Made by a program: the position numbers and the translations under genes. A DNA stretch of 64,000 nt, from positions 83,944,358 through 84,008,357 of the forward strand of contig NC_037668.1 of assembly GCF_003255815.1 (NCBI RefSeq). The letters run 5' to 3'. The notes under the pieces were generated by a model. That model searched no databases. It saw only the letters and a list, made by a program, of their open reading frames with translations, and was not told the DNA's origin. Below are positions 21,368 to 30,371 of this stretch, piece after piece (the stretch's first letter is position 1; each line of letters starts with the position of its first letter). The stretch comes from Theropithecus gelada (lineage: Eukaryota > Chordata > Mammalia > Primates > Cercopithecidae).

Positions 21368-23884
21368 TGGTCTTGGTCTTTTTGCACTGCTATAACAAAA
21401 TACCTTAGATTGAGTAATTTATAGACATTAGGAATTTGTTGTTCTTAGTTCTGGAGGCTGGGAAACCCAAGATCATGGTGTCAACAGATTTGATGTCTGG
21501 TGAGGGCTTGGTTTCTGCTTCCTCCTTGCTGTGTCTTCACATGGTGAAAGGGGGCAAGGAAGTTTGCTCAAGCCTCTTTTATGAGGACAATGATCTCATT
21601 CTTGAGGATGGAGCCCTCATCACTTAATCACTTCCCAAAGGCTCCACTTCTTAATGTGGTCACACTTGGGATTAAGTTCTAACATATGCATTTTGGGGAG
21701 GACACAAACATTCAGACCATACCATTCCACCCTGGGCCCCAATATTCATGTCTTTCTCATACGTGAAATACATTCATTCCATCCTAAGAGCCCCAAACAA
21801 TAGTTGGTGTTGTTTCAGCACCAACTCCAAAGGCCTAAATCCAGAGTCTCATCTAAATATCATCTAAATCAAATATAGATGACACTCAAGGTATGATTCA
21901 TCCTGAAGAAAATTGTTCTCCAGCTGTGAGCCTGTGAGATTAAACATGTTATGTGTTTCTAAAATAGAATGGTGGTCAGGCATTGAATAGTTACTCTCCC
22001 TTCAAAGGGAGAAATAGGAAAGAAGAAATAAGTAATAGATTCCTACCAAATCCAAAACCCAATCAGGCAAACATTAAATCTTAAGGCTCCAGAATAAACT
22101 TCTTTTTTAGGAGTCAGGGTCTTACTCTGATGCCCCGGCTGGAGTGCAGTGGCATGGTCATAGCTCACTGCTGTCTCTAACTCCTGGGCTCAAGTAATCC
22201 TCCCACCTTGGCCTCCCAAAGTGCTGGAATTGCAGGCTTGAGTCACTGCACCTGGCATGAATAAAGTTCTTTGATTCAAAACCTCACCTCAGGACACAGT
22301 GAAGTGGAAGATTGGCCCTCCAAGGCCCTAGGGGGGCTCCAGCCCATGGCATTAACCCATGCTGCAACTCTCACAGGTTGGAGTCTCATGCCTATAACTC
22401 TTCCAGGTTGAAATTGAATGCTGGTGGCTTTATCAGTCTAGGGTCTTGGGGGTGCACCTGCTCCCATGGCTTCACTGGGCGTTGCCCTAGTGGAGCCTTC
22501 TGCAGTGGCTCTACCACTGTGGCAGTTCTCTGCCTGGGCCTCAAGGTTCTGAGGGCATCCTTTGAAATCTAGGTGAATGTAGCCACACTCCCACAGCTCA
22601 TGCATTCTGCACCATGGTGAAAATGGCTCTGTATGGACACTGCCAAAGTTTATCATTTGTGCCTTTTGGAGGGGCAACCTGAACTGCACCTGGGCTCACT
22701 CGAGTGACAGCTGGGGTGGTCAAGAAGCACTGCACTGAAATGTGGAGAGTGGAACTTTGAAATCCTTCTGCTCTTAAGGTCTTAGCATTTTGGGCTTGTG
22801 ATAGGACAGTGCTGAAGATCTTCAAAATGCCTTGGGGGTCATTCTTCCATCGTCTTGATAAATTGCACCTGGCTTCCACCCATCCACAATAGTTTTCTTA
22901 TCAGATGGGCACTTGGACACATCTTTGGCTTTCTTTCCCAAGCATGCTTTTGTATTCTTTACAACATGGCCAGGCTAAGAATTTTTCAAGCCTTTAAGTT
23001 CTGCTTCCCTTTTGACTATAAATTCCTTCTTTAATTCATTTCTCTCGTCTCACATTTTACTATAAACAGTCAAGAGAAGACATGCTGTGTCCTCAACATT
23101 TTACTTAGCTATTCCTTCTGCCAAATATCCTGTTACATTGCTCAGATGTTCTGACCTGCTGCAAAGCACTAGGACGCAAATGCAATTCAGTCAAGCTCTT
23201 TCCCATTTTATAACAAGAATTGCCTTTCCACCAGTTTCCAATATCTTGTTCCTCATTTCTGTCTCAGACCTCATTGAATGGCCTTTACCATCTATATTTC
23301 TACCAACATTCTGGTCATAACCACTTAGGTTATCTCTCAGAAGGTTAAGGCTTTCTCTGAAGCTCTCTTCTTCTTTTGAGCCCTAGCCAAAATTCCCCTT
23401 AAAAATATATACTTTTTCTAGCATGCTCCTTCGAATTCTTCCAGTCTCTACCCATTACCCAGTTACAAAGCCACTTCTGCATTTTTAGGTATTTCTTATA
23501 GAAGTACCATGCTTCTTCGTATGAATTTCTTCCTTAGTTCTTTTAGGCTATTATAATGAAATACCTTAGGCGGCATAATTTATAAATATACATTTATTGC
23601 TCACAGCTCTGGAGGCTGGGGAGTTTAAGACCAAGGTGCCAGCAGATGTGGTGTCTTATGAGGGCCTGTTCTTCACAGATGGCACTTTTTATATGTTCTC
23701 ACATAGTAGAATGGTCAAGGAAGCTAGCTTCAGCCTCTTTTATAAAGGCACTAACACCATTCATGAGGCTAGAGCCCTCATAATTTAATCACTGACAAAG
23801 GGCTCCACTCCTCAATACTATCACATTGAGTACTAGGTCCCCACATACACATTTGGGGAAGGCACAACATTTAGACCACAGCAC
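21368..23884 (-). mobile_element. MaLR (MST/MLT1-type) element, LTR-internal-LTR
   Basis: Second complete MaLR, on the minus strand. The left (3') LTR at 21368-21724 and right (5') LTR at about 23530-23884 share 'actgctataacaaaatacctta', 'ggagccctcat...ttaatcact' and 'ttcagaccata'. Between them is MaLR internal sequence, non-coding and without pol. A FRAM monomer is inserted at about 22104-22257. The LTRs differ from each other more than those at 1430-3981, so this copy looks older. Confidence 0.85.
22104..22257 (-). mobile_element. FRAM (monomeric Alu-like SINE)
   Basis: Antisense monomer: T-run, 'ggctggagtgcagtggcatgg', 'aactcctgggctcaagtaatcctcccacc', then directly the left-monomer end 'caaagtgctggaattgcagg'. 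It lacks the dimer middle, so it is a fossil monomer, not a deleted Alu. The target duplication is GAATAAACTTCTTT (22092-22105) and GAATAAAGTTCTTT (22259-22272), with one mismatch. Confidence 0.82.
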
Positions 23885-25972
23885 ACATGTTCTTTGGAAG
23901 AAATACTTTGAAAAACTATCCTAGAATTTATTTCCCACAAAATACAATGGGTCATAGGTGAGAGAAGTTTCACTCCTCCCTGGCACTCTCCCACAACACT
24001 AAGAATGAAGAGAAGGCTTGAAAAACATTACAATGAAAGCAAGGTTAGGATATAGAATTATTGAACGTGGTATTTTATGGTTTTGTTTTATAAGAAAATA
24101 CTGATATTTTACTAAAAAGACTTAAATAGATCATATATTTGAGTCCTGATTCACAAATATTTTAAACTTGATGTTTATTAAAATGCTAATAATCCATTGG
24201 GTTTGAAAATTAAAATGAAAATAGTAAAATGCATTAATGGACAATGATTGCAGAAACAAGTATATTCTATAAACTATTTTCCTCTTGGATCAAAAATGTA
24301 CCTACATATAGATTGGCCACATTGGGTGTACAAAAATGGGGTTTCTAGGGCCCCAGGGAAGTAATGACATCATTAACCAATTAATTATTACATGGCTACC
24401 GCGTACCTGAGTTTCAAAGAAGTCAGATATGGCCCTTCCCCTTCTAGATATGTACAATAAACCTATAAACATACACAAACAATATTGTGATGCTATGACA
24501 GAAAAGAGAGGAGGTAATGTGATAAGAATATGGGTGATTGGAGTGGAGAGGATTTGGGGTAGAAAATGTAACAATCTGCTCATGGTGAGATGTGCTCCTG
24601 AATGCCTTCCTTCTCTCATCACTCCAAGGATAAAGGAAACCTTGCTTTACATAGAGCCTGCTCACCAGTGGGCAGTGGGCATGGGTGATTGAAATTAAGC
24701 TAACATATTAAGCATATCACTCTTACCTGCTCTTTACAGACGGAACAAGATTTCATTTTTGTTTTCCCAACCACCTCTCACAAAAAGTATTGTCTTCATT
24801 TTACACATAGGAGAGTTGCAAAATCACACTCTGATTCAGATGTGCAAAGAAATATAGCTTATTTTCTCCTTAACTCTCACGAGTTTAACTACTAATGAGT
24901 CTCTATTTACTCAGTAGTTACTTAGGGTAGTAGTTATAGGACAAAAACTATACTCTAGTCAGCTGTACTTATATCCTATGCAATAATTTAAAGTCCTTTT
25001 GGGTTATTGTTTGGCTCTTGTTGGGTAAAAAGTACTGAGTCTCTCATATTTTGGCCCTCTTCTCTTTATCTTCTCTAGATTGGTGTTTAAGAGGCAGGCC
25101 AAAGGCAGCAGAGTAGAAAGGCAGGCCCTCAGGTCACTAGTGCCTTCTGTGGAGAGGCCATTTGGAACTGCTATTTGGGCTGGTCGTTGCCATTGTTAAT
25201 TGGCAACTGTCCCTATTCCTGGGCGTTGCCCTATCCCCCGATGCTAGGGCTGAAACTGGGCAACTCAGGTCTCTCTCTCCTCTTCTCTTTCTCTGGTATC
25301 TCTCCCTCATTTCCCCCACCCTCTCAGCTTTATGAGGGCCTGGGATGCTTACTAACTCAGTCTTCTTCCTGACATCTCAAGTGCCGCAGATACGTCATCT
25401 CCAGTATCTGCCCTGGTCTCTGTCCAGTCCCTGGGTCTCAGCCCTTGCTAGAGGGTCCTATGGAAAGTGTACTGCTTCTCAACTCAATGACTTTCCATGC
25501 CTCTTCAGAGTCCTGTGGGAAATTTGGCACACCTCATCACAGGAAATAGAAGTGGTATTTAAAAGCCAAATTATGTTTCTCCCTCTGCCTCTCTACTCAT
25601 CTGAGTTTGCTTTGCACCTTTTTTCAGAGTGCCAAATAGAAAGCCAAGAAGAATGACTCCTTCCCCAACCTCACTCACCTAACACCTGCCAGCCCTCCAC
25701 ACCTACCAGCTAGACCGAGGCACAGAGGGAGGTCAGGGCACACTCCATTTGCCTCTCCTATCTTCTTCTCAGGTCTGCTTCCCAGAATCTCTGAAGCCTG
25801 AAGAGATGAACTTTCAGGGTTCTTACTTCCTACACATACACCCTTCTCCCTCAAGGCAGTAAGCCTCTGGACCCAGCTGCCACAGGTGGAAGGAGTAATC
25901 ACTTTACAATTATAGAAGAAACTCAGTGATCCAAGTTGTTCAGGTTTGTTTCTTAATGTGATATAGGAACTT
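23885..25972. other. Long stretch without recognised features
   Basis: The left part (23885-24700) is AT-rich. The right part (25060-25900) is less AT-rich and pyrimidine-rich in places. One ATG-started open frame (25345-25656, 103 codons) has no similarity that I recognise. A degenerate MIR may sit at 24700-24860. I see no CpG island or splice-framed exon. Confidence 0.45.
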
Positions 25973-25990
25973 AGAAAATCTCTGTGGTTG

Positions 25991-26913
25991 GATTCGGTTT
26001 GCTAAATTTACAAGAAAAAAACGAACAACCCCATCAAAAAGTGGGCAAAGGCTATGAACAGACATTTCTCAAAAGAAGAGATGCATACAGCCAACAGACA
26101 CATGAAAAAATGCTCGTCATCACTGGCCATCAGAGAAATGCAAATCAAAACCACAATGAGATACCATCTCACACCAGTTAGAATGGCAATCATTAAAAAG
26201 TCAGGAAACAACAGGTGCTGGAGAGGATGTGGAGAAACAGGAACACTTTTACACTGTTGGTGGGATTGTAAACTAGTTCAACCATTATGGAAAACAGTAT
26301 GGCGATTCCTCAAGGATCTAGAACTAGATGTACCATATGACCCAGCCATCCCATTACTGGGTATATACCCAAAGGATTATAAATTATGCTGCTATAAAGA
26401 CACATGCACACGTATGTTCATTGCGGCACTATTCACAATAGCAAAGACTTGGAATCAACCCAAATGTCCATCAGTGACAGACTGGATTAAGAAAATGTGA
26501 CACATATACACCATGGAATGCTATGCAGCCATAAAAAAGGATGAGTTTGTGTCCTTTGTAGGGACACGGAGGCAGCTGGAAACCATCATTCTCAGCAAAC
26601 TATCGCAAGAACAGAAAACCAAACACCACATGTTCTCACTCATAGGTGGGAACTGAACAATGAGATCACTTGGTCTTAGGAAGAGGAACATCATACACCA
26701 GGCGGGGAGGGGAGACAGGGGAGGGATTGCATTGGGAGTTATACCTGATGTAAATGACGAGTTGATGGGTGCTGACGAGTTGATGGGTGCAGCACAGCAA
26801 CATGGCACAAGTATACATATGTAACAAACCTGCACGTTATGCACATGTACCCTAGAACCTAAAGTATAATAATAAAAAAAAATTAGACAATAAATTGTTA
26901 GCAAGGAAAAAAA
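25991..26913 (+). mobile_element. 5'-truncated L1PA with short 3' transduction
   Basis: Sense L1 starting inside ORF2 ('acaagaaaaaaacgaacaacccc') and running through the 3' UTR. It is flanked by a perfect 18-bp target duplication AGAAAATCTCTGTGGTTG (25973-25990 and 26914-26931). The 3' UTR has an 18-bp tandem duplication at 26756-26791. The L1 poly(A) (26874-26882) is followed by 24 bp of non-L1 sequence (26883-26906) with its own AATAAA (26889-26894), then a second A-run. The missing 5' part is ordinary truncation. Confidence 0.94.
26054..26500 (+). pseudogene. L1 ORF2 C-terminal remnant
   Basis: An open stretch encoding the ORF2p C-terminal segment: 'MRYHLTPVRMAIIKKSGN', the Cys/His-rich 'RCWRGCGETGTLLHCWWDC', and 'VPYDPAIPLLGIYPKDYK'. 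It stops at TGA after 'DWIKKM', where I expect a Trp codon (TGG) in intact L1. No endonuclease or reverse-transcriptase core is present. It is dead on arrival through truncation. Confidence 0.9.
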
Positions 26914-26931
26914 AGAAAATCTCTGTGGTTG

Positions 26932-27263
26932 CTGAACCAATAGCCCCATTTGCCTTACTATAGATCTCCATTTCATTTAGAGCTACAATGTGCCCATTTC
27001 AAAGTGTTCTTCTTCTCCCTGACTCACAGGTTGCTAGAGCTGCTCACGTGACCAAGTCCTTGCCAAGGAGATATGAGTGGAAGTTGCTGAGTAGGGTTTT
27101 CCTTTTCAGAAAGACACAGACTTGGTTGGTGTTCATTTTTTGGTTTATGCCCTTTTCTTTTCCCCTTGCTTTTGCCAAGAATATATGCACAATGCCTAGT
27201 GTTGCGGCAACCACTTGCAAGCACTAAGGATAGTGACAGGGAAAGCTAAAAGGAATCTAGGTC
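26932..27263. other. Unlabelled; possible very old repeat
   Basis: Contains 'gctcacgtgaccaagtccttgccaaggagatatgagtgg', which resembles the middle of an old MER/MLT-type repeat ('catgtgac...ccaatgagatgtgagtgg'). I cannot assign it with confidence. Confidence 0.3.
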
Positions 27264-27720
27264 TGTATCAATCATGGTCCCACCATAAGCAAAACCAGTG
27301 GGAGATGATAGATAGATAGATGACAGATGGCTAGATGATAGATAAATAGACAGACAGACAGATAGAGAAAGGCAGAGTTATTGCAAGAGACTGGCTTATA
27401 CAATTGTGGGGGTTGTCTAGGCAAGTCTGAAAACTGTAGGGCAGACCATCAGGAAGGGCAGGCTGGAACTCAGGGGCACAGGATAAAACTGTAGTCCACA
27501 GGTGGAATGAGGTTTCTTCAGCAAAGCCTCAGTTCTACTCTTAAGACCTTTAGATAGCTTAAAACAATCCCACCCAGCTTATCTAGGATAATTTCCTTTC
27601 TTAAACTAAAGTGCATTCAATCATATCTACAAAATACCTTCACAGCAACCTGGATTAGTGTTTGATTGAATAAGTGGGGGTCTTGCCTAGCCAGTGTGAC
27701 ACATAAAATTGACCACCACA
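27264..27720 (-). mobile_element. Solo LTR containing a GATA/GACA microsatellite
   Basis: On the minus strand it starts 'tgtggtggtcaattttatgtgtcac' (27720 leftwards) and ends near 27264 with 'tgattgataca'. It is the same LTR class as 8987-9558, in opposite orientation. The flanks AGGTC (27259-27263) and GGGTC (27721-27725) suit a decayed 5-bp target duplication. A (GATA)n/(GACA)n tract at 27307-27366 sits inside the LTR. Confidence 0.68.
27307..27366. repeat. (GATA)n/(GACA)n microsatellite
   Basis: 'gatgatagatagatagatgacagatgg' followed by 'gatagataaatagacagacagacagatagag'. Interrupted tetranucleotide repeat inside the LTR. Confidence 0.9.
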
Positions 27721-28109
27721 GGGTCCCAATAACATCAAGTTGCCACCACAGTAGCTCTGGACTACCTGCCTCTGCCTTTGTTAGGTGAGAAAAACAAACA
27801 CTATTAAGATGTAATAGCCAGGTTTCCATTACATGCAACCAAATACAAATCCTAATTAATATATTATTTTGCTCATCTTTAAGCTTTAACTTATAGATTC
27901 AAACACGTGTCTAATTTTAGAGTCAAAACGAACAATAGCTCTGTTCTTGTAGGAAGGTGTTGTGCTTCTCCCTAAGCTCTGAAATTCATTGCTTCAAAGG
28001 GTAAGAAGGGCCACAGGCAATAAGATTTATGAAATATGAAAATACAACTGAAAATGTTTAACAAAAAAATATTTTTTAATGCTACATATGTACAAAATTA
28101 GTAATTTGA
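27721..28109. other. No recognised feature
   Basis: AT-rich unique-looking sequence between the LTR and the duplicated segment. No repeat or coding signature is visible. Confidence 0.4.
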
Positions 28110-28554
28110 TCAAGATTGGAATCTAGAACTGCCTGACACTGAAACCTGTCCCCTTTTCTCCCACGCCAAGATATGAGCAAAACTCTCTGCTTGGCTGTCT
28201 ATAGGAAAGAAAACCATCAACAAAGGTGAATTTGTTTAGAGCCCCATATTCATAAGAATTATCATCATAAAATAGGCCGGGCACAGTGACTCACGCCTGT
28301 AATCCCAGCACTTTGGGAGGCCGAGGCGGGTGGATCACAAGGTCGGGAGATTGAGACCATCCTGGCTAACACGGTGAAACCCCGTCTCTACTAAAAATAC
28401 AAAAAATTAGCCGGGCGTGATGGTGGGCGCCTGTAGTCCCCCGTACTCAGGAGGCTGAGGCAGGAGAATGGCATGAACCCAGAAGGCGGAGCTTACAGTG
28501 AGCCGAGATCATGCCACTGCACTCCAGCCTGGGCGACAGAGTGAGACTCGATCT

Positions 28555-28590
<36 letters not shown>

Positions 28591-28735
28591 ATTATCATCA
28601 TAAAAACTGCCAGAAATATTTTTTTAAAATCAGGTTTATTCAATAATCATTCATTCTTGCTAGTGCTATTGAATGCTATTGAAATTGAAATTTCAGCTTC
28701 TATATCTTAGGCTGGTCTATGGCCGTGTGAGAAAC
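28110..28735. repeat. Old local duplication, copy 1 (split by AluY)
   Basis: Outside the Alu this segment aligns with 29940-30235 in the same orientation: 'ccaagatatgagcaaaactctctgcttggctgtctatagg', 'aatttgtttagagccccatattcataagaattatc', 'aatatttttttaaaatcaggtttatt', 'gaaatttcagc'. It begins with a degenerate antisense MIR end and continues into non-repeat DNA. That argues for a local duplication rather than two insertions of one family. Confidence 0.78.
28274..28586 (+). mobile_element. AluY
   Basis: Full-length Alu with a ~30-A tail and a perfect 19-bp target duplication AAGAATTATCATCATAAAA (28254-28272 and 28587-28605). The site 'gccgagatcatgccactgc' lacks the monkey-specific variant of the Alu at 20131, so it belongs to an older Y lineage. 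It inserted into copy 1 of the local duplication only, so it came after the duplication or after the copies separated. Confidence 0.95.
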
Positions 28736-29404
28736 AAGAGAAAGAAAATTAAAGCTGACCACTTCTCCATGTGAGCTGTCCAAAACCACAAAGATGTACT
28801 TTGAGTAAGTGGGACAGGACAGGGGCAAGTGGGTCAGCCAGTGCTTCAGTGTCTGTATTTGTTCTTGTCCAGTGAGCGTGTCAAGATGGGGCTGTTAATT
28901 TGTAAGTGTCAACTTGATTTTGAAGACTCTGGTGCTGATCTGTTAAGACAGCATGCACCTTCCTTCCCTTCAAAGACCCCTGATAATAAAGACTCCTTGT
29001 GTTTCTCTGGAGTCTTAGAAGATCTTCCCTTTCTTTGCTCTTTCAGTGCCACAAACATTTAGCAGGTAGACATGGTCAAATAAAGACTTCGATCTTCATT
29101 TTATGTAAGAGGAAGCAGCTTTAAAGACAAGAAGCTTTAAAGACAAATTGTTTGAATTTATATGGCAAGCAAACCACATCACCTTCCATGATCCCTGAGG
29201 AAGAAATAGAGGAAAAATCAACACCTTAATGTACTCAGGAAAATCTCTTAAAAATTGAATAAAGTTTGGGCCAGAATGTCTTACTTATGACAAGAGACCA
29301 AGAAGTGCAGAAGAGCGTGGACCTCTACCCTCTTTTCTAACTGGAGGACTAAGATTCGCAAAATCTGCCCAGAGCAGTGCACTATCCAGTATTTCAAATA
29401 CTGT
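28736..29404. other. No recognised feature
   Basis: Spacer between the two duplicated copies, left part. It is unique-looking, with short open frames only and no repeat signature. Confidence 0.4.
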
Positions 29405-29510
29405 TTTCTTTAACTTGCTGCAACTTCTACATCAGAACTTGCTGTTTCGTCTTGCACTTTTATGTTATAGAGATGGCTTCTTTCCTTCTTTCTTGTGGGG
29501 TTATTAGAGA
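29405..29510 (-). mobile_element. Tigger1 fragment
   Basis: 'taacttgctgcaacttctacatcag', 'cttgctgtttcgtcttgcacttttatgttatagagatggcttctttcc' parallels 31835-31905 of the nearby Tigger1 ('cttgctgcttcaccttccacttttatgttatgg'). It looks like an isolated ~100-bp piece of a second Tigger1-family copy. It may be only the surviving part of a larger, decayed element. Confidence 0.55.
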
Positions 29511-29939
29511 TAGTTTGAGGAGGCTGCGTTTGTCCGCTTGGTTATTATTTTTTAAATGTAATTACATTCATTTCTGATTTGTTTTAAGGCCATGTGTATC
29601 TTCAGACTCCATCACTTCTTGGGCAAAGTTGGGAGTGTGGTAAGTACCAACTGAGTCACTGATGAGGTCCCCTGTGGTTGGTCATAAATATTGGGAAGAA
29701 GAATAAAAATTCACCCTTTTCTTAGGCTAAAATAAAACTAGACCTACTTCAAACAGTTAAAAATAAAAGCATATCTTACCATGGTATGTCTTTCTGATTA
29801 TGTCCTAAAAGTAGATAATAATTACCAGTATTTGCATGGCACTTTACAAATTATAGAGTGCTTTCAGAGACACAATTTCAATCAATATAATTGAGAATCT
29901 GATCTTAGGAGGGGGTCGAGAAAAAATTCTTTGAAACAA
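29511..29939. other. No recognised feature
   Basis: AT-rich unique-looking sequence. 'tttgcatggcactttacaaattatagagtgctttc' at 29833-29870 may be part of an old MIR3-type SINE but is too short to call. Confidence 0.35.
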
Positions 29940-30235
29940 CAACTTTTGAATTTGGCCCTGAAGCTAAAACCCATTCTCTTTCTGCTATACCAAGATATTA
30001 GCAAAAGTCTCCATTTGGCTGCCTATAGGAGAGGAGTCATCAAATATGGGTTTGTTTAAAACCCATTTCATAAGAGTAATCATATAAAAACTTCCAGTAA
30101 TATTTATTTAAATTAGATTTATTTACTATTTATTTGCTTGCCAATCTCCATTGAAATGAAAATTTCAGCCTATATAGCTTCATCAGAGTGACAATTATAG
30201 GCTAATCTACAGCTGTGTGAAAAGCAAAAGCTGAA
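29940..30235. repeat. Old local duplication, copy 2
   Basis: Aligns with 28110-28735 (minus the AluY) at an offset of about 1.8-1.9 kb: 'ccaagatattagcaaaagtctccatttggctgcctatagg', 'gtttgtttaaaacccatttcataagagtaatc', 'aatatttatttaaattagatttatt', 'gaaaatttcagcc', 'gctaatctacagctgtgtgaaaagc'. It carries the empty site corresponding to the AluY in copy 1. Confidence 0.78.
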
Positions 30236-30371
30236 ACAAATAAGAAAAAAAAAAGTATATGTTTTGAAAGAGCAAGAATATGGTGTCCAGGGTGATGAGG
30301 GGAAACTCCAGAGGGAGTTTAGCCTGATTTTGAGGATACAGTAGGCACAGTAGATGCTTTGAGAATATATA

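Noticed and set aside
26521..26976. 151-codon minus-strand open frame
   Set aside because: It is the antisense of the L1 3' region and extends past the insertion. L1 antisense frames are common by chance.
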